Source of the DNA: Nocardioides dokdonensis FR1436 | GTDB lineage: Bacteria; Actinomycetota; Actinomycetes; Propionibacteriales; Nocardioidaceae | NCBI RefSeq assembly: GCF_001653335.1 | Contig: NZ_CP015079.1 | Span: 3,658,001 to 3,722,000 of the forward strand | Reading direction: 5' to 3' | Length of the DNA stretch: 64,000 nt | In this document: positions 9,665 through 18,554 of the stretch, one piece after another | How the letters are laid out: each line of letters opens with the position of its first letter | Position numbering within the stretch: position 1 is the stretch's first letter | Translations under genes and position numbers: made by a program | The notes under the pieces: model-generated | What the model was told of the DNA's origin: nothing | Seen by the model: the letters and a program-made list of their open reading frames with translations, nothing else | The model's database searches: none

Positions 9665-10936
9665 TCACCGACCCCTCACCGGCCCCACCAGGAGCCACTT
9701 CCAGGCGTCCCCGCCGAGGACCGACAGGTCACCCTGGTCCTCGAACCGCACCGGGTTCCCGTCCCGGTCCACGGCACCGGCGATCTCGCCGGTGACCGGA
9801 TCGTAGCTGCTGCGCAGCGCCCGCCCGGAGCTGCCTGCGCCCTCCCGGGCGTCCGGGGAGTACTTCGGACCACGCATGCCGTACGGCGGTCCCGCCTCGC
9901 ACCGCGCCGGGAAGATCGGACCGTCGCTGAGCTGGTCCCCGCGCCGCCACGTGCTGGGCGGGCGGAACCCCTCGGTGCACGGCGGCACGGAGTAGTCCAG
10001 CTGCAGGTTGACATGCCCGTAGCCGTCGGGCGGGGTGCCGGTGAAGCCCGACGAGATCACGCGCGGGTAGGTGACGAGCAGCTGCTCGACGCCCGCGAGG
10101 TGCGAGACCACGACCTGGTTGAGCGAGATGGCGTTGCCCAGCAGCACCGGCAGCGTCGGCTCGAGGTCCTCGAGCAGCGCCTGCACCTCGCGGGCGGTGC
10201 CGGGGGTGCCCTGCAGGACCTCGCGCAGCGGCTCGTCGCTGCGCCGCAGGGTCCGGGTGAGCAGCGAGAGGTCGCGGGAGAAGGAGCGGATGTTCTCCTG
10301 CTGGCCCTGCTGGGTGCGCAGCACGACCAGGCCGGTGTCGAGCAGGCGGATGGTCTCGTCGGTGTGCTCTGCCGCCTCGGAGATGAAGCGCTGACCGTTG
10401 TCGAGCAGCCGCTGGAGCGGCACCCCGGTGTCGGCGAAGAGGTCGCCCAGCTCGGAGACGAAGGTGCGCAGGTGGTCGCCGTCGACGCTGGAGACGAACT
10501 GGTCCAGCTCGACGAGGAGGTCGGCCTCGTCGACCGGCATCGACTCGGCCGAGCCCTCGAGGACGTCGCCGGCCGCCGCGTAGGGTCCCCGGTCGTCGGC
10601 CGGCTCGAAGTCGAGGTACTGCTCCCCCACCGCCGACAGGTTGTGCACGAACATCGGCGAGTCCAGCGGGAGCTCGGTGCCGTCCACGAGCGCCAGGTCG
10701 AGCGTGACCCCCTCGCGGGTGGGTCGCATCTTCGCGACCTTGCCGATCTTGACCCCGCGGTAGGTCACCTCGCTGCCCTCGAAGAGACCGCCGGAGGACG
10801 GCAGGGTGGCCTGCACCGTGATGCCCCGGCCGAGCACCCGGTCGACGAGACCGAGGTAGTTGGCGGAGATGTACACGATGCCGACGGCGCTGAGGACGAC
10901 GAAGGCCAGCAGCCGGATCTTCACGCCCCGGGTCAT
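9665..10936 (-). CDS. mce4F: Mce4F-like MlaD-domain protein of the steroid importer
   Basis: A 423-residue Mce protein: a membrane anchor (LLAFVVLSAVGIVYISANYLG, residues 8-28), an MlaD/MCE domain with FEGSEVTYRGVKIGKVAKM, then the long helical needle region and a C-terminal tail with Cys residues (VPPCTEGF, FPARCEAG). ATG at 10936 overlaps the mce4E stop as ATGA; the much longer frame upstream is out of register with the operon and is rejected. Mce4 proteins form the periplasmic channel that passes cholesterol-like lipids to the YrbE permease. The number 4 is assigned from the KstR site and synteny. Confidence 0.88.
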   Translation of the reverse strand: MTRGVKIRLLAFVVLSAVGIVYISANYLGLVDRVLGRGITVQATLPSSGGLFEGSEVTYRGVKIGKVAKMRPTREGVTLDLALVDGTELPLDSPMFVHNLSAVGEQYLDFEPADDRGPYAAAGDVLEGSAESMPVDEADLLVELDQFVSSVDGDHLRTFVSELGDLFADTGVPLQRLLDNGQRFISEAAEHTDETIRLLDTGLVVLRTQQGQQENIRSFSRDLSLLTRTLRRSDEPLREVLQGTPGTAREVQALLEDLEPTLPVLLGNAISLNQVVVSHLAGVEQLLVTYPRVISSGFTGTPPDGYGHVNLQLDYSVPPCTEGFRPPSTWRRGDQLSDGPIFPARCEAGPPYGMRGPKYSPDAREGAGSSGRALRSSYDPVTGEIAGAVDRDGNPVRFEDQGDLSVLGGDAWKWLLVGPVRGR

Positions 10937-12255
10937 GCTCGCCCGCCCAGCAGGTCGGCGAGGTCGTGGGACCGGTCGGCGTCGGCACGACCCCCGCCCA
11001 GGATGCCGGGCAGACCGGGCAGCAGGTCGTCGAGGATGCCGGGGAGGTCGGGCAGCCCGGGCACGTCGGGGAGCTGGTTGAGGATCCGGCAGACCGGCTT
11101 CTCCTCGTGCGCGGGCCGCGTGCACTTCTTCTTGAGCTGCTGGAGCAGGTCGGCGTCCTTGAGCACCTTCAGGCAGGCCTTCGAGGTCAGGGCGCCCGAC
11201 TGCAGGCAGGTCAGCACCGCACCGACGGTCTCGAGCGGGTCGGGCAGGTCGACGGGCGGGAGCAGCCCACCACCGGGGACGAGGTTCTCGAGGCTGATGT
11301 CGAGACGGATGGAGGTGTTGGCGTAGTCGCCCTTGACGATCTCGGACGCCTCCTTGGGGAACGGGAAGCTGACCAGGAGGTTGAGGCCCGGGGCCAGCGC
11401 GTCGCCGGCCTCGGTGAGCTTGTCGAGGACCGGGCGCAGCGAGCGCAGCGAGGCGAGGATGTCGTCCTTGCTGGCCCCGATCACCTCGGTGCCGACCTCG
11501 CCGAGCTCGTCGAGGGAGCGCAGCATGCCCACCAGCTCGTCGTGCTGGTCGGCGAGCACCTCGACAGCCGGGCCGGCCACGTCGAGGGCGCCGGTGATGG
11601 TCCGCTTCTCCTTGTTGAGCGTGGCGGTGAGGTTGGCCAGCGACTCCATGGCGCCGATGATCTCGGCCTTCTGGTCGTCCAGGGTCCCCACCACGTCCTC
11701 CAGGTCGCCGAGGAGCGTCCTGAGGTCTCCGGTGCGGCCGGACATGACGTTGTTGAGCTCGTGAGTGATCGTGCCGAGCTGGGCGACGCCGCCGCCGCTG
11801 AGCAGGTACGACAGGGCCCCGAGCACCTCCTCGACCTCCGGGTTGCGCCCGGTGTCGGCCAGCACGATGTCGTCGCCGTCGCCCAGGCGCCCGGTGGGCT
11901 GCGTGTCGGTGGGCTCGAGGAGCGCGACGTACTTCTCGCCCAGGAGGCTGACCTGGCGGATGTCGGCCAGGGCGTTGTCGGGCAGCACCACGTCGTCGCG
12001 CACCCGCAGCGTGACCAGGGCCGTCCAGCCGTCGCGCTCGATGTCGACGACCTCGCCGACGGTCACGTCGTCGACCTTGACCGGCGAGCGCGGCACCACG
12101 CTGAGCACGTCGTCGAACTGGGCGCGCACCTCGAACGAGGAGTCGGCGTCGACCGGGGAGCCCGGCAGCGGGAGGTCGTAGGCGCCGTCGAAGTCGCACG
12201 CCGTGAGCAGCAGCGCGCCTGCGAGGGCGCCGGCCAGCAGTCGTACCGCCCTCAT
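10933..12255 (-). CDS. mce4E: Mce4E-like lipoprotein of the steroid importer
   Basis: A 440-residue Mce protein with a lipoprotein signal: MRAVRLLAGALAGALLLTAC, lipobox LTAC, lipidated Cys20. The MCE domain follows (SPVKVDDVTVGEVVDIERDG), then LGEKYVALLEP, long heptad-like helices and a C-terminal Leu/Pro/Gly tail (PDVPGLPDLPGILDDLLPGLPG). Among the six Mce proteins, the fifth (E) is normally the lipoprotein, which fits. ATG at 12255 overlaps the mce4D stop (ATGA) and follows GGGAGG. Confidence 0.9.
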   Translation of the reverse strand: MRAVRLLAGALAGALLLTACDFDGAYDLPLPGSPVDADSSFEVRAQFDDVLSVVPRSPVKVDDVTVGEVVDIERDGWTALVTLRVRDDVVLPDNALADIRQVSLLGEKYVALLEPTDTQPTGRLGDGDDIVLADTGRNPEVEEVLGALSYLLSGGGVAQLGTITHELNNVMSGRTGDLRTLLGDLEDVVGTLDDQKAEIIGAMESLANLTATLNKEKRTITGALDVAGPAVEVLADQHDELVGMLRSLDELGEVGTEVIGASKDDILASLRSLRPVLDKLTEAGDALAPGLNLLVSFPFPKEASEIVKGDYANTSIRLDISLENLVPGGGLLPPVDLPDPLETVGAVLTCLQSGALTSKACLKVLKDADLLQQLKKKCTRPAHEEKPVCRILNQLPDVPGLPDLPGILDDLLPGLPGILGGGRADADRSHDLADLLGGRA

Positions 12256-13460
12256 CGTCGGCCTCCCAGGAGGTCGGCCAGCGAGGCGCCGGGGTCGGAC
12301 ACGTAGCGCGCCTGGTCGGGGCGGGACCTGTCCGGTCCGCCCTGCCGGCGGGCAGCCGGGTCCTGTGCCCGCTGCTCCGGCGGCAGCGTGGGCACCGGGC
12401 TGGTGATCGGCTCGAGGATCGCCTCGAAGAGGGTGCAGGCCAGGTTCTTGCTCACCCGGGGCAGGGCGGACTGCTGCACCACCGAGCACAGGAAGCCGTC
12501 GGCGTCCCACACGTTGCCGGAGACGCCGATGCGCGAGCCGATCGAGCCCGTCTCGTTGTTGAAGGCCAGCGCCAGGTTGCCGATGGAGACCGGGGCGGAG
12601 GTGAGCGCCTGGTCGATGGACTCACGCTCGGAGGCGATCGTCTTGACGGTGCGGGTCAGCTTCTCGACGTCGCCCACGAGGGCGGTCCGGTTCTCCCGGA
12701 CGAACTTCTCGACCGTCCCGACCGCGCTCGACACCGAGGTCAGTGCGGCGCCCAGCTCCTCGCGCTCCTCCTCGAGGTCGGCGGAGACCCCGGCGAGGTC
12801 GCGGACGAACGCGCGGACCAGCCGGTCGTTCCTGGCGAGGGTGTCGGTGAAGACCGCGAGGGCGCTGACGGTCTCGAAGAGGTCGCCGCTGCCTTCCCCG
12901 AAGGTCTCGGCGGCTCGCGAGAGCTCGTTGATCATGTCGTTGCCGGCCTCACCCTGGCCCTCGAGCGCCTCGGAGCTGGCCCGGAGCAGGTTGTCCAGGG
13001 TGCCGTCGGCGTTGGCGCCGTCGGGACCCAGCGCCGTGGAGAGGTCGCGCAGGCTCGCGTAGATGCGGTCCAGCTCGACCGGCACGCCGGTGTCGGGCAG
13101 CTCGATCTCGGCGCCGTCGGCCATCACCTCCCCCTCGGTGTAGGCCGGGGTCAGCTGCACGAAGCGGTCGGCCACCAGGGTGGGCGTGACGACCACGGCC
13201 TGGGCGTCGTCGGGGACGTCGACGTCGCCGTCGTACTCCATCTCGACGCGCACGGCCTCGCCGTCGGGGACCACGGCGGTCACCTCGCCGACGTTGACGC
13301 CGAGGATCCGCACGTCGGTGCCGACGTAGACGCTCACCGCCCGGGGGAAGTGCGCCGTGACCTGCTTGGTCTCGTCGCCGCCGCGCAACGCGAGGAACGA
13401 GCCCGCGAGCAGCAGCAGGACCACGACGACAGCCGGTCCGCGCGCGAGGAGGCGGTCCAT
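12252..13460 (-). CDS. mce4D: Mce4D-like MlaD-domain protein
   Basis: A 402-residue Mce protein starting MDRLLARGPAVVVV at 13460, behind GGAGG; an upstream in-frame start inside mce4C is rejected. One N-terminal membrane helix, an MCE domain with VGTDVRILGVNVGEVTAV, ADRFVQLTPAYTEG, then coiled-coil needle helices (LEEEREELGAALTSVSSAV). Two Cys residues near the C-terminus (FLCSVVQQ, NLACTLFEA) may form a disulfide. It lies one base after mce4C. Confidence 0.88.
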   Translation of the reverse strand: MDRLLARGPAVVVVLLLLAGSFLALRGGDETKQVTAHFPRAVSVYVGTDVRILGVNVGEVTAVVPDGEAVRVEMEYDGDVDVPDDAQAVVVTPTLVADRFVQLTPAYTEGEVMADGAEIELPDTGVPVELDRIYASLRDLSTALGPDGANADGTLDNLLRASSEALEGQGEAGNDMINELSRAAETFGEGSGDLFETVSALAVFTDTLARNDRLVRAFVRDLAGVSADLEEEREELGAALTSVSSAVGTVEKFVRENRTALVGDVEKLTRTVKTIASERESIDQALTSAPVSIGNLALAFNNETGSIGSRIGVSGNVWDADGFLCSVVQQSALPRVSKNLACTLFEAILEPITSPVPTLPPEQRAQDPAARRQGGPDRSRPDQARYVSDPGASLADLLGGRR

Positions 13461-13461
13461 G

Positions 13462-14445
13462 TCAGTCCTCCAACCTGGTCGGGACGAACTCACCGGTGGG
13501 GATCGCGGCCAGGTTGACGACGTAGGCGTCGAACCAGGGGCCGGTGCCGATGATGTTGCCGAGGATCGAGACGTAGGGCCCCAGCGCCGCGAGCGTGTCC
13601 TTGAGCCCCTTCTCCTTCTCGATCAGCAGGTCGAGCAGCTCCTCGACCTCGGCGAGCGCGGGCCCGATCTGGCGCTGGTTGTCCCGCGCGACCCCCTCGA
13701 GCTGGACGGCGAGCCGGCGCGCGTTGACGAGCAGCCGGTGGATGGCCTGCTTGCGGGCCCGGACCTCCTGGAAGACCAGGTCGCTGCTGCCCATCAGGTC
13801 GACGAGGTCGTCGCTGCGGTCGGCGAGCAGGCCGCTGACCTCCTTCGACGACGCGAGCAGGGCGCGGATCTCCTCGTCGCGCGAGGCGACGGAGCGGCTG
13901 AGCCGGGCGATGCCGTCGAAGCTCTCCCCGATCTCAGGGGCGGCGGAGTCGACGGTGTCGGCCACGACGTCGAGGGCCTTGGTCAGCCGCTCGGTGTCGA
14001 TGTCCTCGGTGGTGGTCGTCAGGTCCCCGAACACGCCGACGATGTCGTAGGCCGACTGGGTGCGCTCGAGCGGGATGACGTCGTCCTGGGCGAGCTGACC
14101 GGAACCGGCCGGGACGAGCTCGAGGTACTTCTCCCCCAGCAGGTTGAGCACCTCGACCGAGGCACGGCTGTCCTCGCCGAAGTCGACCCCGTTCTCGACC
14201 TCGAAGGTGACCAGCACCTGGTCGCCCTGCAGCTCGACGGCCTGGACGCGGCCGGAGCGGATGCCGGCGACCTGGACCATGTTGCCTCGGTGCAGGCCGC
14301 TGGCGTCGGAGAACAGCGCCTGGTAGGAGCTGCCGCCGAAGCCGGGGAACTTGGACAGGTTGAAGGCCGCGGCCATCACGACCATCATCAGCACGACGGT
14401 CATCGCCCCGAGTCGCAGGATCTGCGCGTCGCTGTAGCGCCTCAT
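13462..14445 (-). CDS. mce4C: Mce4C-like MlaD-domain protein
   Basis: A 327-residue Mce protein. The start ATG at 14445 shares one base with the mce4B stop (TGATG); the long in-frame extension is inside mce4B and rejected. Membrane anchor at about 10-29 (LGAMTVVLMMVVMAAAFN), MCE domain with LHRGNMVQVAGIRSGRVQAV and LGEKYLELVPAGSG, then the helical stretch. It ends FDAYVVNLAAIPTGEF, which resembles the C-terminus of many Mce C/D proteins. Confidence 0.88.
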   Translation of the reverse strand: MRRYSDAQILRLGAMTVVLMMVVMAAAFNLSKFPGFGGSSYQALFSDASGLHRGNMVQVAGIRSGRVQAVELQGDQVLVTFEVENGVDFGEDSRASVEVLNLLGEKYLELVPAGSGQLAQDDVIPLERTQSAYDIVGVFGDLTTTTEDIDTERLTKALDVVADTVDSAAPEIGESFDGIARLSRSVASRDEEIRALLASSKEVSGLLADRSDDLVDLMGSSDLVFQEVRARKQAIHRLLVNARRLAVQLEGVARDNQRQIGPALAEVEELLDLLIEKEKGLKDTLAALGPYVSILGNIIGTGPWFDAYVVNLAAIPTGEFVPTRLED

Positions 14446-15521
14446 CAGCTGCACCTCGGCGCCGTGGAGCGGAAGTCCAGGTTGTTCAGCTGCGCGAGCA
14501 GCTGCTTGAGACCGGGCACGTTCTCCAGCTCGGGCAGGCTGATCCGCCCGTTGAAGCCGCAGAGGTAGTAGTTGTACCAGCTGCCGTAGGTGCCGGTCCG
14601 GGTCTGGTCGGTCATCGACTCGGGCAGCCGGTCGACGAGCTCCACGAGCACCTCGCGGTTCTCCTGCTTGTTCAGCAGCGCGGCCAGGGCCCGCAGCTCG
14701 GCGATGTCGGCCTTGACCACCGGTCGGGCCTCGGTGAGCAGGTCGGCGACCACCTCGGTGAGCTCGGAGATGTTGGCGAACGAGGAGCCGATCAGCTTGC
14801 GGTCCTTGGCCAGGTCGCTCATCCACCCCTTCAGCTCCAGCACCAGGCGGGTCAGCTGGGTCGAGCGCGAGCTCACCGTCGTCATCGTCTCGTCGAGGTT
14901 CGACACGACCCGCCCGATGAGCTCGTCACGGTCGGCCAGGGTGCTGGTCAGCGACGCGGTCCGGCTCAGCAGTCCGGCGACCGTGCCCCCCTCGCCCTGG
15001 AGCACCTGCACGAGGTTGAGGCTCAGCTCGTTGACCTGGTCGGGCTGCAGGGCCTGGAAGAGCGGCTTGAACCCGTTGAAGAGGGTGGTGAGGTCCAGGG
15101 CCGGGCTGGTGCGCGACGTCGGGATCGGCTCGTCGGGATCCAGCGCCGCGGCGTCCTCGGCCCCGCGCCCCTCCTCGAGGGCGAGGTACCGGTCCCCGAC
15201 GAGGTTGAGGAAGCGGATCTCCGCGCGCGAGACGGTCGTCAGCTCGACGTCCGACTTGATCCGGAAGGTCACCAGCGCGTGGTCGCGGTCCTGGTGCTCG
15301 ACCTTCTTGACCTCCCCGACGTTGACGCCGGCGATCCGCACGTCGTCACCCTTGTCGAGCATCGAGGCGGTGGTGAAGACGGCCTGGTACTCCGTCCCCG
15401 ACCCGAAGCCGATGTTGCCCATGATCGCGGCGAGCAGGCCCGTGACCAGCACCGAGATGACGGTGAAGATGCCGAGCTTGACCGCGGCGGCGATCGTGGA
15501 GGCGTTGCGCGACCGGCTCAT
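14445..15521 (-). CDS. mce4B: Mce4B-like MlaD-domain protein
   Basis: A 358-residue Mce protein beginning MSRSRNASTIAAAVKLGIF; ATG at 15521 overlaps the mce4A stop as ATGA. Membrane helix (IFTVISVLVTGLLAAIMGNIG), MCE domain with DKGDDVRIAGVNVGEVKKV and LVGDRYLALEEG, helical needle region, and a C-terminal WYNYYLCGFNGRI motif characteristic of MceB proteins. It acts as one subunit of the hexameric lipid channel. Confidence 0.9.
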   Translation of the reverse strand: MSRSRNASTIAAAVKLGIFTVISVLVTGLLAAIMGNIGFGSGTEYQAVFTTASMLDKGDDVRIAGVNVGEVKKVEHQDRDHALVTFRIKSDVELTTVSRAEIRFLNLVGDRYLALEEGRGAEDAAALDPDEPIPTSRTSPALDLTTLFNGFKPLFQALQPDQVNELSLNLVQVLQGEGGTVAGLLSRTASLTSTLADRDELIGRVVSNLDETMTTVSSRSTQLTRLVLELKGWMSDLAKDRKLIGSSFANISELTEVVADLLTEARPVVKADIAELRALAALLNKQENREVLVELVDRLPESMTDQTRTGTYGSWYNYYLCGFNGRISLPELENVPGLKQLLAQLNNLDFRSTAPRCS

Positions 15522-16831
15522 CGAGCACCTCCCCCCTCGGTGGCGGAACCGCGCACGACGGGGCCGTAGAACAGCGAGCCCAGCGAGCCGTACCTGTCGG
15601 CGCTGCGTCCGCTGCGCCCGGCGAGCAGCGCGTTGACGACAGCGCGGTCGCCCGCGGTGCCGGCGTACCCGCTGCTGACCCCGCTCGCGGAGCCGGGCAG
15701 CTTGCTGGAGGGCGGTCGGGAGTCCTGGTCGCTGCCGTCGCGCAGCGGCTGCGGCGGGATCGGGACCGGTGGGTCGGGCAGGCCCAGGCACCACGGTCCG
15801 CGGCCGACCTCGCCGTACTCCGGCAGGTCCCGCTCGTCGTAGGCGCGGTACTGGGCCGCACCCAGCTCGACGTACTGCTTGACCTCGTTGCCCTCGAAGG
15901 AGCGCGAGAGCAGCGGGTCGTACCTCGTGGCGCCGCGCAGCAGGCACGGCAGCTGCGGTGAGTAGACCGCGAGCAGCTTGAGCACCGGGGCGGTGACCTG
16001 GCCGACGGCGATCAGGTCGTTGCGGTTGTCCTCGAGCACCCGGGTGGAGACGTCGGCCAGGCCCTGGACGTCGGAGAAGAAGGTCTCGAGGTCCTGCTGC
16101 TTCTCGATGACGGTCTTGCTGGTCACCGTGAGGTTGCCGAGCACGTCGATGAGGTCGGGTGCCGCGTCGTCGTAGACGTCGGCGACGTCGGCGAGCAGGG
16201 CGAGGTTCCGGCGCAGCGTCGGCAGCGAGCCCGAGATCTCGTCGAGGTAGCCGCCGAGCTCGTCCAGGGTCTCGCCGGCCTGGTCGCCGCGGCCCTCGAG
16301 AGCGGTGGACAACGCGTTGAGCGTGGCGTTGAGGTCGGCCGGGCGCACCGACCTCAGCAGTGGGAAGAGGTCGCCCAGGATGCGGTCGAGCTCGACGTTC
16401 GTCCTCACCCGGTCCGCGGGCACCACGTCGCCGTCCTGGATCGCGGTGTCCGAGGCGTCCCGCGGGATCACGAGGGCGACGTACTTCTGGCCGAACAGGG
16501 TGGTGGGCAGGATCTCGGCCCGCACGTCCTCGGGGATCTCCTCAGCGGCCTCCGGTCGCAGCCCCAGGGTGATGAGCGCCTTCTCGCCGTCCTGGTCGAT
16601 GCCACGCACCTGGCCGACGAGCGCGCCGTTGACCCGGACGTCGCCGAACTTCGTGAGCTGCAGCCCCGCCCGCTCGGCCTCGAGGACCACCGTGGTGGTG
16701 GGCTCGAAGACCTTGAGGTAGACCGCGATGCAGAGCCAGACGAGGAGCGCGATCGAGGTCAGGAAGACCACGCCGGCCACCAGCAGCCGTCGGTGCTCGG
16801 CCGGGGAGTCGTGGTGGATGTTGATCAGCAC
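15518..16831 (-). CDS. mce4A: Mce4A-like MlaD-domain protein
   Basis: A 437-residue Mce protein. The GTG at 16831 (MLINIHHDSPAEHRRL) lies 4 bases after the yrbE4B stop with GGGGTGA just upstream; the longer frame overlaps yrbE4B and is rejected. Membrane helix at about 14-38, MCE domain with LTKFGDVRVNGALVGQVRGI and FGQKYVALVIP, coiled needle region, and a Pro/Ser-rich tail. MceA is the subunit usually linked to substrate binding. All six mce4 genes and both permease genes are intact, so the importer should be functional. Confidence 0.88.
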   Translation of the reverse strand: MLINIHHDSPAEHRRLLVAGVVFLTSIALLVWLCIAVYLKVFEPTTTVVLEAERAGLQLTKFGDVRVNGALVGQVRGIDQDGEKALITLGLRPEAAEEIPEDVRAEILPTTLFGQKYVALVIPRDASDTAIQDGDVVPADRVRTNVELDRILGDLFPLLRSVRPADLNATLNALSTALEGRGDQAGETLDELGGYLDEISGSLPTLRRNLALLADVADVYDDAAPDLIDVLGNLTVTSKTVIEKQQDLETFFSDVQGLADVSTRVLEDNRNDLIAVGQVTAPVLKLLAVYSPQLPCLLRGATRYDPLLSRSFEGNEVKQYVELGAAQYRAYDERDLPEYGEVGRGPWCLGLPDPPVPIPPQPLRDGSDQDSRPPSSKLPGSASGVSSGYAGTAGDRAVVNALLAGRSGRSADRYGSLGSLFYGPVVRGSATEGGGAR

Positions 16832-16835
16832 GTCG

Positions 16836-17678
16836 TCACCCCGTGATCCGCACGGTCGTGGTCGATCCCCAGATGGCGAAGGAGAGGAAGAAGTCGGCGA
16901 CGACCACCGTGACGATGCTGGTGCGGATCGCCCGGCCCACGGCCATGCCCACACCCGCCGGTCCGCCGGATGCGGTGTAGCCGTAGTAGCAGTGGATGAG
17001 GATGATCGCGGTCGCCAGGACCAGCAGCTTGAAGAACGACCACAGCATGTCGATGGGCGGCAGGAACTGCAGGAAGTAGTGGTCGTAGGTGCCCGCGGAC
17101 TGCCCGTAGATCATCGTCGTGATCAGCCGGGGCGCGAGGTAGGAAGCGCTCAGCGCCACCACGTAGAGCGGGATGACGGCGATGAACGCCGCGATCATGC
17201 GGGTGGTGACCAGGAACGGCAGCGACGGGACCGCCATCACCTCGAGCGCGTCGATCTCCTCCGAGATCCGCATGGCGCCCAGGCGGGCGGTGTAGCCGCA
17301 GCCCACCGTCGCGGCCAGGGCGATCGCGGAGATCAGCGGCGCGACCTCGCGGGTGTTGAAGTAGGCGGAGATGAAGGCGCTGAACTTGGCCACGCCGAGC
17401 TGGCTCAACGAGGCGTAGCCCTGGATGCCGACCTCGGTGCCGGCGAAGAACGCGAGGAAGGCGATCACCCCGACGGTCCCGGCGATGAACGTCAGCCCGC
17501 CCGCACCGAAGGTGATCTCGGCCAGGGTGTTGGTGATCTCGCGCGGGTAGCGCCGGATGGCGCGCGGGGTCCAGGCGAGTGCCTTGACGTAGAACAGCAG
17601 CTGGTCGCCGTACTGCTCGAGCGCCTTGCGACGTCCGCTGACCACTGCTCCTGCGATCGAACCGATGCTGGCCATCAC
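16836..17678 (-). CDS. yrbE4B: YrbE4B-like integral membrane permease of the Mce4 importer
   Basis: A 280-residue MlaE/YrbE permease with about five to six membrane segments. The EQ-loop-like block is ARLGAMRISEEIDALEVMAV, the conserved cytoplasmic loop that contacts the ATPase MceG/Mkl. GTG at 17678 (or ATG at 17675) overlaps the yrbE4A stop. The ATPase itself is not in the window, as is usual for actinobacterial mce operons, which share one MceG encoded elsewhere. Confidence 0.92.
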   Translation of the reverse strand: MMASIGSIAGAVVSGRRKALEQYGDQLLFYVKALAWTPRAIRRYPREITNTLAEITFGAGGLTFIAGTVGVIAFLAFFAGTEVGIQGYASLSQLGVAKFSAFISAYFNTREVAPLISAIALAATVGCGYTARLGAMRISEEIDALEVMAVPSLPFLVTTRMIAAFIAVIPLYVVALSASYLAPRLITTMIYGQSAGTYDHYFLQFLPPIDMLWSFFKLLVLATAIILIHCYYGYTASGGPAGVGMAVGRAIRTSIVTVVVADFFLSFAIWGSTTTVRITG

Positions 17679-18448
17679 AGCCCCGGGGGTGGAACGACTT
17701 GGAAGTAGATGGCCGTGATCACCGCGTTGACGAAGAACAGCAGCATGAACGCGACGATCACCGACTCGTTCACCGCGCGCCCGACCCCGCTCGGCCCGCC
17801 GCCCGCGTTGAGCCCCTTGTAGGCGCCGACGATCGCCGCCATGCCGCCGAAGACGACGGCCTTGACGATGGCGATGTACAGGTCGTTGAGGGTGGCCAGC
17901 GCGGTGAAGGACGACAGGAACGCCCCGGCCGAGCCGCCCTGCACGATCACGGTGAAGAAGTAGCCGCCGCTGATGCCGGCCCCGATGACCAGGCCGATGA
18001 TCATCAGCGCGACGAACATCGTCGCCAGCACCCGCGGCACGACCAGGCGCGCGATCGGGTCGACGCCGAGGACCTCCATCGCGTCGATCTCCTCGCGGAT
18101 CTTGCGGGCACCGAGGTCGGAGCAGATGGCCGAGCCCGCGGCTCCGGCGATGATCAGCGCCGCGGCGATGGGCGCGGCCTCACGCACCACCGCCAGCACC
18201 GCGGTGGCGCCGGCGAAGGACTGGGCGCCGAGCTGACCGGTGAGGTTGCCGACCTGCAGCGAGATCACCGCACCGAACGGGATCGAGACCAGGATCGTCG
18301 GCATCAGCGTGACGCTGGTGATGAACCACGCCTGCTCGATGAACTCCCGCGTCTGGAACGGGGTGGTGAAGATGCGCTTGACGACCTCGACGGTCATCGC
18401 GGCCAGCTCCCCGGGTCCACGGATGACGGACACGACTGAGAACGCCAC
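17675..18448 (-). CDS. yrbE4A: YrbE4A-like integral membrane permease of the Mce4 importer
   Basis: A 257-residue MlaE-family permease. GTG at 18448 (MAFSVVSVIRGPGELAAMTV) is chosen because GGGAGG precedes it and it lies just downstream of KstR operator 4; the longer frame would cover the operator. The ATPase-contact loop is SDLGARKIREEIDAMEVLGV, and five to six hydrophobic helices follow. It is the first gene of the ten-gene operon running to position 8406. Confidence 0.92.
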   Translation of the reverse strand: MAFSVVSVIRGPGELAAMTVEVVKRIFTTPFQTREFIEQAWFITSVTLMPTILVSIPFGAVISLQVGNLTGQLGAQSFAGATAVLAVVREAAPIAAALIIAGAAGSAICSDLGARKIREEIDAMEVLGVDPIARLVVPRVLATMFVALMIIGLVIGAGISGGYFFTVIVQGGSAGAFLSSFTALATLNDLYIAIVKAVVFGGMAAIVGAYKGLNAGGGPSGVGRAVNESVIVAFMLLFFVNAVITAIYFQVVPPPGL

Positions 18449-18483
18449 CCTGCACCTCCCCGAGTATGACGGCGACGTCACAC

Positions 18484-18497
18484 TAGAACGTGTTCCT
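18484..18497. promoter_or_regulatory. KstR-type operator 4 (mce4 operon)
   Basis: TAGAACGTGTTCCT on the + strand contains AACnnGTT and the left TAG but lacks the final A. It is 36 bases before the yrbE4A start. On the minus strand a -10-like CATACT (about 18464-18469) and GGGAGG follow it. In mycobacteria the mce4 operon is a main KstR target, so the site fits. Confidence 0.8.
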
Positions 18498-18554
18498 GTT
18501 TCTGGCAACGACGGTGCTCGGTGCCTGGACAGGAGGCTAGGGCGCGGGGTCGTC

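Noticed and set aside
9665..12199. An 844-codon frame extending mce4F leftwards through mce4E
   Set aside because: The first half is out of frame with mce4E and shows no protein-like composition. The real mce4F start is the ATG at 10936, overlapping the mce4E stop.
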